A stretch of 41,767 bases of DNA, taken from positions 1,137,790-1,179,556 of the forward strand of contig BFEA01000378.1 in the NCBI GenBank assembly GCA_003427395.1, in the 5' to 3' direction. Positions 19,818 to 29,499 of this stretch are shown here, one piece after another. The stretch is from Chara braunii (taxonomy: Eukaryota > Streptophyta > Charophyceae > Charales > Characeae). The position numbers and the translations under genes are program-made. The notes under the pieces were generated by a model. That model saw only the letters and a program-made list of their open reading frames with translations, did not search any database and was not told the DNA's origin. Positions within the stretch are counted from its first letter, which is position 1. Every line of letters begins with the position of its first letter.

Positions 19818-20235
19818 GATGATAATTCTTAGCCCACCCGTTGTGGTGAAGAACAAGGTGATCAAGCGTCTGTCCTCAGTATCGGTCGGGAAATGGTACT
19901 TAATGAAGCCATCGAGTTGGGTAACGACTCGGCTGCCACCGAGCTGGTTAGCGACTCAGGCGTGGCCGAGGTGCAGAACGTCGAATCCTCCGTGGAAGGC
20001 GATGAGGTGGCCGTCAGCATCAAGATGGGTCCAGAGCGGAAAGATCATGATTCTCTGTCCACCTGTTGCGGTGAAGAACACGGTGATCGAGCATCTGTCC
20101 TCTGTACCGGCCGGGAAATGGTGCTTCATGAAGCCATCGAGTTGCGTAACGACTCAACTGCCACCGAGCTGGTTAGCGACACAGTCGTGGCCGAGGTGCA
20201 GAACGTCGAATCCTTGTGGACGTTGGCGCAGTGGC
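19818..20235. repeat. 225-bp (75-codon) tandem repeat
   Basis: Copy 1 at 19818-20042 and copy 2 from 20043 share a constant 225-bp offset (for example GAAGCCATCGAGTTG and GCCGAGGTGCAGAACGTCGA). A related partial copy ending GGATCCACAGCGG precedes them. Confidence 0.88.
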
Positions 20236-20276
20236 GCGACAGGAGGGCGATTTCCCTCAAAGGGTTCCCGAGCACG

Positions 20277-20426
20277 GTAAGATTTGTGAATAGTAGCACT
20301 CGCATATCTGTCGCTAGCCAGCTCTGTGTTCGTCCAAATTGATATGATTGGCTCATGTACCTTTTACCACTTGTTAAAAAAAAGCTTGTGGGTTGTGGGT
20401 TGTGGGTTGTTTTCTATGTTTTACAG
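20277..20426 (+). other. Candidate spliceosomal intron
   Basis: GTAAGATTTGTG begins at 20277 directly after an open frame; a pyrimidine-rich TTTTCTATGTTTTACAG ends at 20426. Length 150 bp. Contains a triple GTGGGTT repeat. The downstream frame that best continues is +2 (MSLPMKPKSHARGMSF), so either phase or the exact acceptor differs. The element class with introns would argue against a simple retrocopy. Confidence 0.4.
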
Positions 20427-20429
20427 GTG

Positions 20430-20789
20430 TGAGGTTGTCAATGTCCCTGCCCATGAAGCCTAAAAGCCATGCGCGAGGAATGTCTTTCAGGGAGGTCATT
20501 GGCCGCTTTACCGAAGAAGTCGTCAAGTGTAGGGTTGTTTAAAAGGGTCCAGATGCCTCGTCTTTCCCGGAGAGCTGTCAGGGTTCTGAAGGCTTATGGA
20601 ATAGATAAGGAGGAAGCTTTGCGGAAACATTTGGCTGCGTCTATTGAAAGCGTTACTGCTTTCTCTGATGGGTTTGATGACGATGCCAAACGGGGTGTCT
20701 TGAAAGACCCGCATCCTAAGTGCATCGCCAAGGACACATTCAACAGTCGGGGATACAACTTTTCTGGAAAAAGGGCACAAAGTTCTTAG
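20430..20789 (+). pseudogene. Region upstream of Ulp1 domain
   Basis: Frame 2 from 20430 (MKPKSHARGMSFREVIGRF, stop at about 20541) and frame 0 from 20469 to 20789 (SRRAVRVLKAYGIDKEEALR, DAKRGVLKDPHPKCIAKDTF) overlap and probably join near 20535. Frame 0 is the same as the protease frame and is separated from it by TAG at 20787-20789 and about 35 bp. No family recognised. Confidence 0.45.
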
Positions 20790-20825
20790 TCATTTCGCCC
20801 CGGTGATTTTGAAAACTCCTCACAC

Positions 20826-21587
20826 TTGTTTGTGGGTGTTTGTGCAGTTGGGGCTACATCATGTTTTCCCGTTTCCTTGCCTACTGAGGAGCTTAGCGCT
20901 ACGGACTTGAGAATGTTACAGGACGTCTGCGGAGATTTCAGCAACGGCCACGAGGTGGTTTCCTCGGTTCGCAAAGGGGCCAGTTCAATTCCGTTGACCA
21001 GAAAAAGTCTTCAAACTCTTGTCCAAGGGGGATGGTTTTCCAACGAGGTTGTGGAGTCGTACTTGGCCTTGCTTGGCAACGCTGCGTTGCCTGGGTGAAC
21101 CTCTCTTTACATTTTCAGTCCCTTTTTATATACCAAGCTCGTCGGTGGCGGCTATCAACATGAAAGGGTTGCGAGATGGACAAAAGATGTCAATATTTTC
21201 TCGGACGACATGGTCTTGATTCCTGTACATAAAAATTGAGGGCATTGGACCCTATTGTGTGTCCGGGAACAACGATTGGAGTACTACGACTCCCTCCTAC
21301 AAGACGATGGCGGTTTTTCTTCCGATGCGCTTGCGAACTTCACGGAATACCTCCGTGACGAAGCAGTTTGTCGATATGGTCAAAAAGTCAAACTGGATCT
21401 CCCGACGCCCAAGGTGGTTGCTCATGGTGTCCCTCAACAGACGGACGGGTCGAGCTGCGGTGTTTTCATGCTTGTCTTCGCTTCTTTTCTTGCACGCGGG
21501 CATCCGCCACCATTTTCGATAGTCCAAAGCGACATTCCAAACATCAGACTGAGAATTGCGGTGGACATACTCCAAGGCTCGGAATAA
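20826..21587 (+). pseudogene. Ulp1-like (C48) SUMO protease domain
   Basis: One frame with two in-frame TGA codons (21096-21098, 21237-21239). Landmarks of C48 proteases in order: LTRKSLQTLVQGGWFSNEVV with ESYLALL (substrate-binding N-part), FSPFLYTKL, DDMVLIPVHKN, GHW with catalytic His at 21243-21245, YYDSL with Asp at 21288-21290, PQQTDGSSCGVFML with Gln 21435-21440 and Cys at 21456-21458, and a final IRLRIAVDILQG. The second TGA probably replaces Trp in HKNWGHW. In the family this enzyme removes SUMO; plant and animal transposons (Kaonashi MULEs, Zisupton-type) also carry such domains, and the genomic context favours that here. Confidence 0.85.
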
Positions 21588-21639
21588 CACCCCTGTTTTT
21601 AAAATACGCGAAGTTTTTTATTCGAAAGGCCATAAGCAA

Positions 21640-22150
21640 AAGTGCGAATCTGTTCGCACTTGGTCTAGCAGTCGGAAGGGTCGAGCTGTGCTGTTGTTTT
21701 GATGAGGTATCGGATTGCAGTGGACGTTTTGATCAAGTAAACGGTTAGGTGTCGATGTGAATATCCCAGCCTCGTGCTGCAGCATTTTTTTAAGGGTTCT
21801 TTATTACGAGGAACCTGTCAATTTTACTCGTTGGACTTTCGGCAGCACCGTGCTGACTTTGTTTGTTTTCAGGTTGTTCTCATTCCTTGCCACACAGCTA
21901 GAGGGTTGCAGCGGACGCTTAGATGTAGTAGACGCCTAGATGTCGATGTAAATATACCGTTCACGTGGTGCAGTATCTTTTAAGTAGACACTTAGATATC
22001 GGATGAGAATATCCCAGCTTTGTGCTGCCTTTGTTTGTTTTCGGGTTGTTCTCCTTAGATGTCCTCTACGATAGCGGCAGCGCCGTGCTGCCTTTATTCG
22101 TTTCCAGGTTGTGCTCATGTGTTACTCATGGGACATCTTCGTCCTCTTGT
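21640..22150. repeat. Degenerate repeats downstream of the Ulp1 domain
   Basis: Three copies of a GTGCTG(C/A)CTTT.TT.GTTT(T/C)..GTTGT.CTC block at about 21848, 22021 and 22087, and repeated GATGTCGATGT.AATAT segments (about 21752, 21940). It lies 3' of the protease frame and could be the 3' untranslated or terminal region of the element. Confidence 0.6.
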
Positions 22151-22302
22151 GGACATTCTTTACACTCATGCTCGTAGGACTCGATACTCTGGTTCATTTA
22201 GCAACATGTTGGTGAAAAATATCAATGATTTTTTCTTGGTCGCCACATTGTTTCGTGCTTATTTATCTCTTAAGCGAGACTGTGTGGTGTGAAAGCCCCA
22301 CT

Positions 22303-22400
22303 CCCCCCCCCCCCCCCNNNNNNNNNNNNNNNNNNNNNNNNNNNNNNNNNNNNNNNNNNNNNNNNNNNNNNNNNNNNNNNNNNNNNNNNNNNNNNNNNNN
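22303..22400. other. Poly-C run and assembly gap
   Basis: A 15-C homopolymer at 22303-22317 leads into 83 N (22318-22400), followed by CCCC. The gap size is uncertain and sequence on its two sides may not be contiguous. Confidence 0.97.
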
Positions 22401-23700
22401 CCCCGACCACCCACCTTTCACATATTTTGGCTCGCCCCTGTTCTGCACGTATCGCCCCGTTTTACGGTTCACCCCCTCTCCTGTGCCCTGCTCCCCGCAA
22501 CCACCATCCTTCTTCTCTCCACTGAATGCTGACTGTTCGTTCCATATGATAATTGCGAAGTTATTCTCAATTCGGAAACTAATTATCGCCTGAATGTATG
22601 TGTGCTTGAAGTTGTTTCATGGACTCCAGAAAATTCAGCGGTGCACTAATAATTGCCAATTTTGTTATACATCTCGTACTCTCCACTGAATGCTGACTGT
22701 TGTTTCCTTATGACAAATGCGAACATATTCGCACTTTGGATGCCATACATTTGTGATAAGACCGTTCATGTCTACAAATTTGCCAAAATGATTACCTTTT
22801 GCGTTGTCAACAGAAATTTGTTCATAACGGCGAGTTCGGAAAAATGATCATCAATTGTGCTATCGCCAGAATGTATGTGTGCTTGACCTTGTTTGTCGCT
22901 GGAGGTTCGCCAAAATGGATGATGGGTCAAAATTGTTACCTTCAGTGTTGTCACTGGAAGACGGATCATATATGCAAGTTCGCACAAAAAATGACATTTT
23001 ATTTAAAGGTCTTCTGTCTTATTAAAAAAATGGATAAATTGCGATAAAGACTGTCATTTCAGTCATTTCTTGCCAAATGTGAAATTGACTCCTCCATCTT
23101 GGCAAGTCCGGCATACCAAAAGTGCTTCCTTCTAATTTTTCATATTTGTCCTCGAACGATCACGAGCAAATCAACGAAGCCTAAAATTTTCAAAATTTTC
23201 TATGAGTTTTTCGAAGCGCGTTGGCACTGTCAAATTGCGAGACTACACCCGACTTCCCACCAACTGCGGTTCAGCATGAAAGAATTCCCAACAACTGCTA
23301 ACCTGCGGGACCTGAAGTTCTATTTTGTTTGTGGAGTGCAAAACTCTGCTCGAAACAGATCCAGGTCCAACAGCAAGGCCAACCACAGACCCACCGAACT
23401 AGCCCCAGTGGCGGACTTCAGCTTCAAAGACAGCCCAAAAACTGATAACCTGCGGGAAACAAATCCACACCCATCCCTAAGAGTGTTAATGGCAATCCGC
23501 GAAGAGAGCCAACGACTGTTTGACACTTTTTGAAGGTGCTCAGTCACCAAACAGATCACGACAAAACTTCAACCTCGCATCAAGGTTCCCTAAGAGTGCT
23601 TTTGGCAATCCGCACAGAGAGCCAATGACTGTTTGGCGCTTCCTTAAGGTGCTCTGTCGAACACCGATAAGTGCGATTTGATTCCCTGTTCAACTAGTAT
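22401..23700. repeat. Non-coding stretch with diverged direct repeats
   Basis: CTCTCCACTGAATGCTGACTGT occurs at about 22515 and 22679; CGCC(T/A)GAATGTATGTGTGCTTGA at 22587 and 22864; a 70-bp block beginning CCCTAAGAGTG with GAGAGCCAA.GACTGTTTG at 23476 and 23588. The 144-codon + frame at 23099-23533 lies across one of these and shows no domain. Confidence 0.6.
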
Positions 23701-23707
23701 CTGTCGG

Positions 23708-23709
<2 letters not shown>

Positions 23710-23769
<60 letters not shown>
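23710..23769. repeat. (CT)n microsatellite
   Basis: Pure CT dinucleotide run of about 60 bp. Confidence 0.98.
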
Positions 23770-23771
<2 letters not shown>

Positions 23772-23819
23772 GGAACTCACAAAGGGGGGATGTTTCCTGT
23801 TGTCGGAGGGAGTGGTGGT

Positions 23820-24760
23820 TTAAAGCGCCTCCTCAGCTTTTCCGATACCTCACTGTGCGAAAGGACGATTGCGAATTAATTCGTAGTTTAAGATTCCCTC
23901 CTCTATCGTAACTGAAGGGAATTTATGACTCGCTTAGAACGCCTCCTCACCTCTTACGACTATCGCTTCTAAGTTCAGAAGCAACATTTGTCGCACCTTT
24001 ACAATAACGGTGGCGTTACCTTCACATCCATTATCGGACCATCAAAGCATTTGTAGACGTGGTCGCCTTTAGTCTTTCGCGATTTCCAACGCCTTAGCAT
24101 GTTGGTAAAAGGGGTGAACGACACCTTAACGTATCGCTATGAGGGTTGCAAAAACTTTTAATGTGCAGTCGTCGTCGTCGCAATTGCGATTCCCGATGCC
24201 CAAACCTTTTTGCTAAAAGGGGTCGACGACGGGTATGTCATGGGTGAGCGAATCCAGTTGCAGTCTCATATAATGTGGTGATGACCGTTAATAACCGTTG
24301 GCGTCTTTAGCGTGAGTTTTCATTCGCCTTTATGTTGCGTCGGATGCTAGACTTTGAAAATATGTAACACCTTACCCCTGCGCATTGATTTCATTTCGCG
24401 CTCAACTGTCGTATTGACGGATAAAGATGCAGTGCCACCAGAATTGCTAAGATTCACATCTGCGCGAGTGGGAACTGTATGATGCATCACATTTGTCAAG
24501 CTCAGTGCGGGCAAGGTCCTCAGAGTCTTACATAAGGAATTTTTCTGAGTTTGGAATTGCGTCCTCCTTCAGCTTCGCTGGCAGTCATTATTATCCCACT
24601 TACAGCGCCTCCTGACCTCTTCCAATGACTCTGTGTGTGGCATTTCTATGCCGCGTACAGCCCCACTCACCTCTTCCAACGACTAAGTGTGCGAAAGCAT
24701 TCGGGAATTAATTCGTAGTTTAAAATTTTGTCCTCTGCCTTTGCTCGCTGAAATTAATGA
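23820..24760. repeat. Dispersed direct repeat with AATTAATTCGTAGTTTAA
   Basis: GTGCGAAAG followed by GAATTAATTCGTAGTTTAA at about 23856 and again at about 24680, each accompanied by GCGCCTCCTCACCTCTTCC-like and CTCGCTTAGA(A/G)CG segments. The stretch between carries no supported gene. The motif is related to the GCGAAC..ACTCG motifs at 33.3 kb. Confidence 0.6.
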
Positions 24761-25050
24761 CCCGCTTAGAGCGTCCATTTTTTCGCATTTGTGACATTGT
24801 CCAGCGCATCGGTCTGGCACCGCACGAAACAGCGCGGGACCCTCCCGGCCGCGTCACGCAGGAGTTGGTCTTAATCCTCGTCACGAATACATATGGACCT
24901 TCCACAAGCCGCTCCGGCCGAGTGCACCCAGGGATACATCTCGCGAACCCCTGCAACAGGATATTGCACGGCTGTTCCACGCAGAGTCTAGGACCTGGGA
25001 TGTCCTGGACTACGACCCGAAATCCAGGCCCAAAACCAACGTCCGACTAA
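24757..25050. other. Two overlapping GC-rich frames, unassigned
   Basis: A 97-codon + frame and an 86-codon minus frame (24980-24720) overlap. The minus product has CxxxC-type cysteines (CNILLQGFARCIPGC); neither is recognised. The GC content contrasts with both flanks. Confidence 0.2.
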
Positions 25051-26170
25051 GAATTTTTTTAAGAAACATACAAGTTGCACGTTGATAGGCCCAGAACACT
25101 CGAACAAACCTGGAGTTTATTCTGAGTTGCAGAGCGGCCGCTCCAAAAAGCTACCTCGAAAATAGCCAACAAGGAAAAAATTCGATGTCACAGTGATTTT
25201 AAGGGGGTTGGTCATTGTTGGTGTTCTGGAGTGGTTGGGGTTGGGAGGGGGGTGCTAACGGTCGACTCAGTAAATATCATAGGCTCTGTAACAAGTTGGA
25301 TGTTGATGGGTCGAGTGCTCCAAGCGATGGCGGATGACCCATATCACTACCCACTTAGCACCACTTAACATTTATTGTTTCAATTTATTCTTGTTTATAT
25401 CGCTCCTTAGTTCATATTGCCAACATGAATTTCTCTTAACCGGCTTTGTTACAAAAAGTGAACAGTCAAAAGGTTCACTTTTAACGAAATGTGTATTATA
25501 AGTATGTGACGATCACTTCTCCCAATCACAGTGAGACTCCTCATAACCATATATATGTGTGTGATCGCAGGCAGTCAAATCAAAAATCCGAACCACAAAA
25601 CATACCTGCAATCACATCAAAGAGTCAACGAAAAGTCCACGCACTACACGGAGTCAACTTCAACCAACCTCTATACTCATACCCCTCGCTTTAATCATTC
25701 TAACCCCAGCCTTTGTCCAACCAACAATAATTAAATACTAAGTACCTTTGTTGAATAGCCATTCAATAAAAGTCCGGGTGAAAACCTTAATAAAACAATA
25801 AAATTCATCAGGGTTAAACCTTTCAGGTTGAGTATTGAGGATGAATTGAAGTTGAGTTGTAGACCGACGAATCGGCAACCGGCCTGTTATCACTGATAAC
25901 AGAAGGTGATCCTTGTAGGATCAAGCTGAATATAATCCTGATTTCGAATCAAACGTTCAAGAGGACCTGTAACACACGACAGGCCAACCCCCATGCTAAA
26001 TCTATGACTCCAAATCGAGAATAATCCCCATATCATGATTTCACCAAAGATCATTCTACTTAAGAAATCATGAGTCTACCTCTAAGTCAGTGTCTTAATG
26101 AAAAGATAGACCTTTGACATAATCTCTTCAATACAGAGCGGACTGTTAGAATTGTCACCTGTCAAAATAT
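25051..26170. other. AT-rich non-coding stretch
   Basis: No supported gene. A NotI-type palindrome GAGCGGCCGCTC lies at 25133-25144. The style of sequence from about 25850 resembles untranslated or LTR regions of plant retrotransposons. Confidence 0.4.
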
Positions 26171-26175
26171 AATCT

Positions 26176-26740
26176 AACTCCTCTAAACTAAAAAAAAAAT
26201 GGCAGCGCTTTCCGTAGGAAAAGTGACTTTTCAGAATTTATAATAACTCAAATATGAAAACAAAAATCAAACTTTAATTATGAAAAGTCAAAATTTGTCT
26301 AACTCCCTTAATTAGTAAAAATTTCAGTAGCATTTTCTTTAGAAAGGTAAGCTTTCCAGATTTATAGTAAGTCAGATAGGAACTTAGAAGTTAGACTTAA
26401 GTTCAACTTTTAAAACAAAGTTTGACTGACCTCTTGGATTTGCAGAAATTTCGGCGGCGTTTCCCGTAGAGAAAGTGTTATTCCAAGATTTATATAAAGC
26501 TAAGTTCAGAATCTAAAATGAATTTGACTTCTCAAAGTCTAATTTTGTATAACTTCCTGATTTGGCAAAATTTTGGGCAGCACTCCCTTTAAAAAATGAG
26601 GTTTTTAATATTTTTACTAAGCCAAAAAGACAGAAAAACTGGACCCTTAAAAAAACAAAATCTGACTAACTCCTTGGTTTTGTAGAAATTTCGGCAGCGC
26701 TTCCCGTAGAGAAAGTGGCTTACCAAGATTTATATAATCC
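26176..26740. repeat. Five-copy tandem repeat, 117-126-bp unit
   Basis: Monomers share AACTCCTTGGTTTTGTAGAA-like starts, TTTCGGCAGCGCTTCCCGTA, then GAGAAAGTG and CCAAGATTTATATAA. The GGCAGCG landmark occurs at 26201, 26327, 26453, 26576 and 26693. Divergence is high between copies. Similar TTTCGGCAG motifs are, from memory, frequent in LTR or leader regions of vascular-plant gypsy elements. Confidence 0.85.
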
Positions 26741-26761
26741 CAAGTATAAGAAATGATCTCA

Positions 26762-26865
26762 GAAAATGTAGAAATTGACCTAAGTAAAAATAAACTTTGC
26801 TTAGAAAATGTAGGAATTGATCCAAGTAAAAATAAACTTAGCTAAAAAAATGCAAGAATTGAAAT
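26762..26865. repeat. About 42-bp tandem repeat
   Basis: Two full copies and a partial third of AGAAAATGTAG.AATTGA followed by CAAGTAAAAATAAACTT.GCT, beginning at about 26759, 26801 and 26841. Confidence 0.8.
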
Positions 26866-27072
26866 CAACTCTTATGGCTCTAGCACGTGGCGAGCAACTA
26901 AATCAACTACCTATCAAACTGAAATTGAGACTAAGTAGTAGTCTCACTCAGTCACATGCAGGTCAAACCACAAAGGTAAGTACTCTCATCAACCCGATGT
27001 TTACCTTATCGAACAATAGTTCATAGTCTTTCAATGATTTATCCCTTTATACCCAGCTTACATAGGGCATAA

Positions 27073-27799
27073 AGCTAGACCACCCAAACTTATGGAACAT
27101 GTCTAGCTCAGCCATGGAGTATACACAAACACAGGGCACAACACATTTTCTCTTCTTTGAGCATATGACTAGGTCACACTAGTCGCCCTGAACTGTTTAA
27201 GTATCCCAACTTTATACAATTGTCTGCACTTAGTCTTTTGAGATAGCATATAACTGAACCGATCATCTTTAGCTTAAGATTTAGTCGGCCCCTTCGTACC
27301 ACAAGTTTATTCTTAATTAGTACTCTCTTCAATTGGTGATAAGCTATAGTCAGACCACCCAAACTTGTGGAACCCTGTCTGACTAAAATATTCATAAGTA
27401 ATGTAGTAATAAAATATAGCCAAGTTATAACCTTTTGGTTCCAACATGTGCGTGGCATTGGACCAAGACCACCCAAACTTTTGGAACATGTCTTGGTTCT
27501 CAGTCTGGTTCATTTCTCTTAAAACCAAAGCAGGAAGAGGTTGAGCCCCCCAAACTTATGGAACATGCTCAGACCTCCTTGTTCAAAAACTAAAGAAACT
27601 GAAGGAAACCCAAATTAAACAAGGCGACCAAGCCACCCAAACTTATGGAACATGCTTGGTCCCTGAAAAGTCATTCACAGTCAGCCCTCACAAGTCAGAG
27701 AAACCAGACCACCCAAACTTATAGAACATGTCTGGTTCTCCAGGCAATTCAAAATAAACATAGCACTGGGTCTCCCCAAACCTTTGGAGACTTGCCCAG
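27073..27799. repeat. Series of seven hairpins with a conserved loop and varying stems
   Basis: A 20-nt core, CACCCAAACTTATGGAACAT, recurs six times, each flanked by different but complementary arms: 27073-27108 (AGCTAGAC/GTCTAGCT), 27348-27384 (AGTCAGAC/GTCTGACT, loop 21 nt), 27462-27497 (ACCAAGAC/GTCTTGGT), 27537-27577 (GAGGTTGAGC paired with a one-base bulge), 27626-27661 (GACCAAGC/GCTTGGTC), 27702-27737 (AACCAGAC/GTCTGGTT). A diverged seventh is at 27766-27799. Spacing is irregular. Stems change on both sides at once while the loop is kept. Likely part of an LTR or leader of a plant retrotransposon; role unknown. Confidence 0.85.
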
Positions 27800-28391
27800 C
27801 CTTTGGTTAACCCAATCAGACACAAGCAATACAACCTTTCTCCCATCCTTCCCCAGATGCAATCCCATAATCTACTTTCAGTCAAACAATTAAAACTGAA
27901 ACTGACATTGCACATGCATTTCTTTACTTGGTCTCGTTTGTGTCCTGAAAGTCAAAATGAAAAGTCAAAGTCGGAATACACACGATATACTCAGTTAAAA
28001 ATAGCAAGGGGTGCAGTTAAGGGTTATAAATGGGCTTATAGAAGAAGATGAAAGGTTACCTCTCAGTTCCCTGCCTCCAGAACTCCTGAGTTCCGGCAGA
28101 GCTCCCTCAATCGGTGGGTTGACTCCCCTCAGAGTCTTGCTGCGGTCCTACGGGTTGCAATCCCGCTTGCCGCCTTCCCCTCTGAACAGGACTAGACGTA
28201 GAGTAAGAAAGGCAGAAGAAAAGGGGTTTCAGACTCTCGAGATACAGGAGAGGGACTGACTCAACTCTCAGGAGAGGGCCTTGATATCTTCAAGCGTCTG
28301 AGGGCCCCACAATGATGGCCAAACAGCCTCATCTTGATCAAAGTTGAAGTCAAACCGCCGAAGTCAAACCGTCGAAGTCAACCCTCTGACG
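27800..28391. other. Non-coding, LTR-like stretch
   Basis: No supported frame. GAAGTCAAACCG occurs three times between 28349 and 28380. Sequence at 28060-28320 is GC-richer and resembles the transcribed leader of plant LTR elements, but no boundary was found. Confidence 0.35.
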
Positions 28392-28435
28392 CCCCCCCCC
28401 CCCAACGTTGCAGTGATGGCCCCCCCCCCCCCCCC
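28392..28435. repeat. Two poly-C tracts
   Basis: 12 C at 28392-28403 and 16 C at 28420-28435, separated by a 16-bp spacer. Length is likely uncertain in the assembly. Confidence 0.95.
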
Positions 28436-28620
28436 TTTTTTACAAAACTTGACTACTTCTCTGAGTCCCCGTGCTCCTCCCTAGATCAGTCATCCATACT
28501 CAGCATGTCGAAGCGGAGGTAACTTCACAATATCCTCAACAAAATATCGCCCGCACGACACTCATGCGCAATTGTAAAATATTGTGGTAGTGTACAATAC
28601 TTAGTACCATTGTGCCTTCA

Positions 28621-28644
28621 CACCGTGCACGGCGATGCACGGTG
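28621..28644. repeat. Perfect 9-bp hairpin
   Basis: CACCGTGCA (28621-28629) and TGCACGGTG (28636-28644) with a 6-nt loop. Confidence 0.8.
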
Positions 28645-29499
28645 AATAGCAACAGCTGCAACACGATGGAACAACTGGCATAAAGGGCGAAGAGTGATGA
28701 TGGCGCCGCAGTAAGCTCACATGCCAGTCATCTCTTCCTCACGCAGTAGCAATAGCCCTGCACCAGCTAAGCACCTCGTTTACCCTCTGTAGCTGGCCTA
28801 TTGTTGCTCGTTCACCCGCGAGCGATGCTGTCGACTATCGAGTGAGCCAGCATCTCGCAGCTTGTCCTTCCCCCAGTCACCCCGTTCAACAGTTGCAGCC
28901 CAACAAGCTATAGCAGGTCGGTGTCTGGGTCGCCCGTCACCTCAGTTTGATAAACTAGTCAACGCATCGTCTTCCAACAAGGCTCCGAGCCCTCCGCGAG
29001 GTTCATGCTACCTCGCCCAACATGATGAGCAAAGCATCGGCCAAAACAAGTAGATCTCCAAACCGCGGTTGACCTCCCGCCACTTCATCGATCGGATGAG
29101 CAGGACCAAATGAATCTTTCGCTCGAATGAGGAACTGTACATCGCCACACTCGTAGCCTCGACAAGCCTCCAACCTCGCGACTGACCTTATGCCTCGCTA
29201 TGCTTCACCGATAGGATACGCATCACACAGGCGGCAGGGAAGCGGCCCGGAAGCCTTCTCTTCGCGCCTACCGCACACTTCTCCTATCGATGGATGGGCA
29301 ACGTGCCACCGCCAGGTAAGTCTCCGGCATCTCGTGGCTGGCCTCACGCCGATTCCATCGGTAGGATGAGCAAATCGGACGAATGTTCTGCCAGAACGTG
29401 GACACATACGCGCTCAACTTTGCCTCTGCCTTCTTTCATAGCTCACCACACAGCCCTTTCTCTTCCTATCTTCTATTCTACTAACTTTCATCTAAAACT
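28645..29499. repeat. Non-coding stretch with degenerate CATCGATCGGATGAGCA repeats
   Basis: Related segments CATCGATCGGATGAGCA (29086), CACCGATAGGATACGCA (29207), CTATCGATGGATGGGCA (29284) and CATCGGTAGGATGAGCA (29357) occur about every 75-120 bp, each followed by a CTCG(C/T)-rich stretch. No gene is supported. Confidence 0.6.

Larger units (their letters stand above)
18933..20276 (+). pseudogene. Glu-rich repeat protein, continuation of locus
   Basis: Frame 0, open from 18933 to a TAG at 19830-19832 and then again to 20342. Residues from about 88 on contain two copies of a roughly 50-residue unit (VLETG..YERHASEG, DSKSTAAPGE, QREEE.QHW), and the last 140 residues contain a 75-residue unit (EAIEL.NDS.ATELVSD, VAEVQNVES). 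The TAG falls where the second unit has Leu. An excellent splice donor (ACG|GTAAGA) at 20276/20277 suggests the coding part ended there. Function unknown. Confidence 0.5.
15266..21590 (+). other. Large broken locus: ParB-like, methyltransferase-like, Ulp1 protease
   Basis: A run of + strand frames with GC-rich, coding-like composition spans over 6 kb with no other feature between them. Segments join in order by frameshifts or single stops: ParB-like, linker, methyltransferase-like, unknown acidic region, Gly/Lys repeats, Glu-rich repeats, and a Ulp1 protease. At least five nonsense codons and five frameshifts are visible. I read it as one decayed gene or a multigene mobile element, not a host gene. 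A minus-strand frame set at 31.7-33.2 kb may be the missing N-terminus of another copy. Confidence 0.55.

Noticed and set aside
22225-22593. ORFs crossing the N stretch
   Set aside because: Most of the frame is unknown bases in an assembly gap.
24720-25050. Possible gene in GC-rich overlap of both strands
   Set aside because: Neither strand gives a domain, start context or repeated family in the window.
27073-27799. CRISPR array
   Set aside because: Spacing is irregular, the repeated core is a hairpin loop rather than a constant repeat with unique spacers, and the context is eukaryotic.
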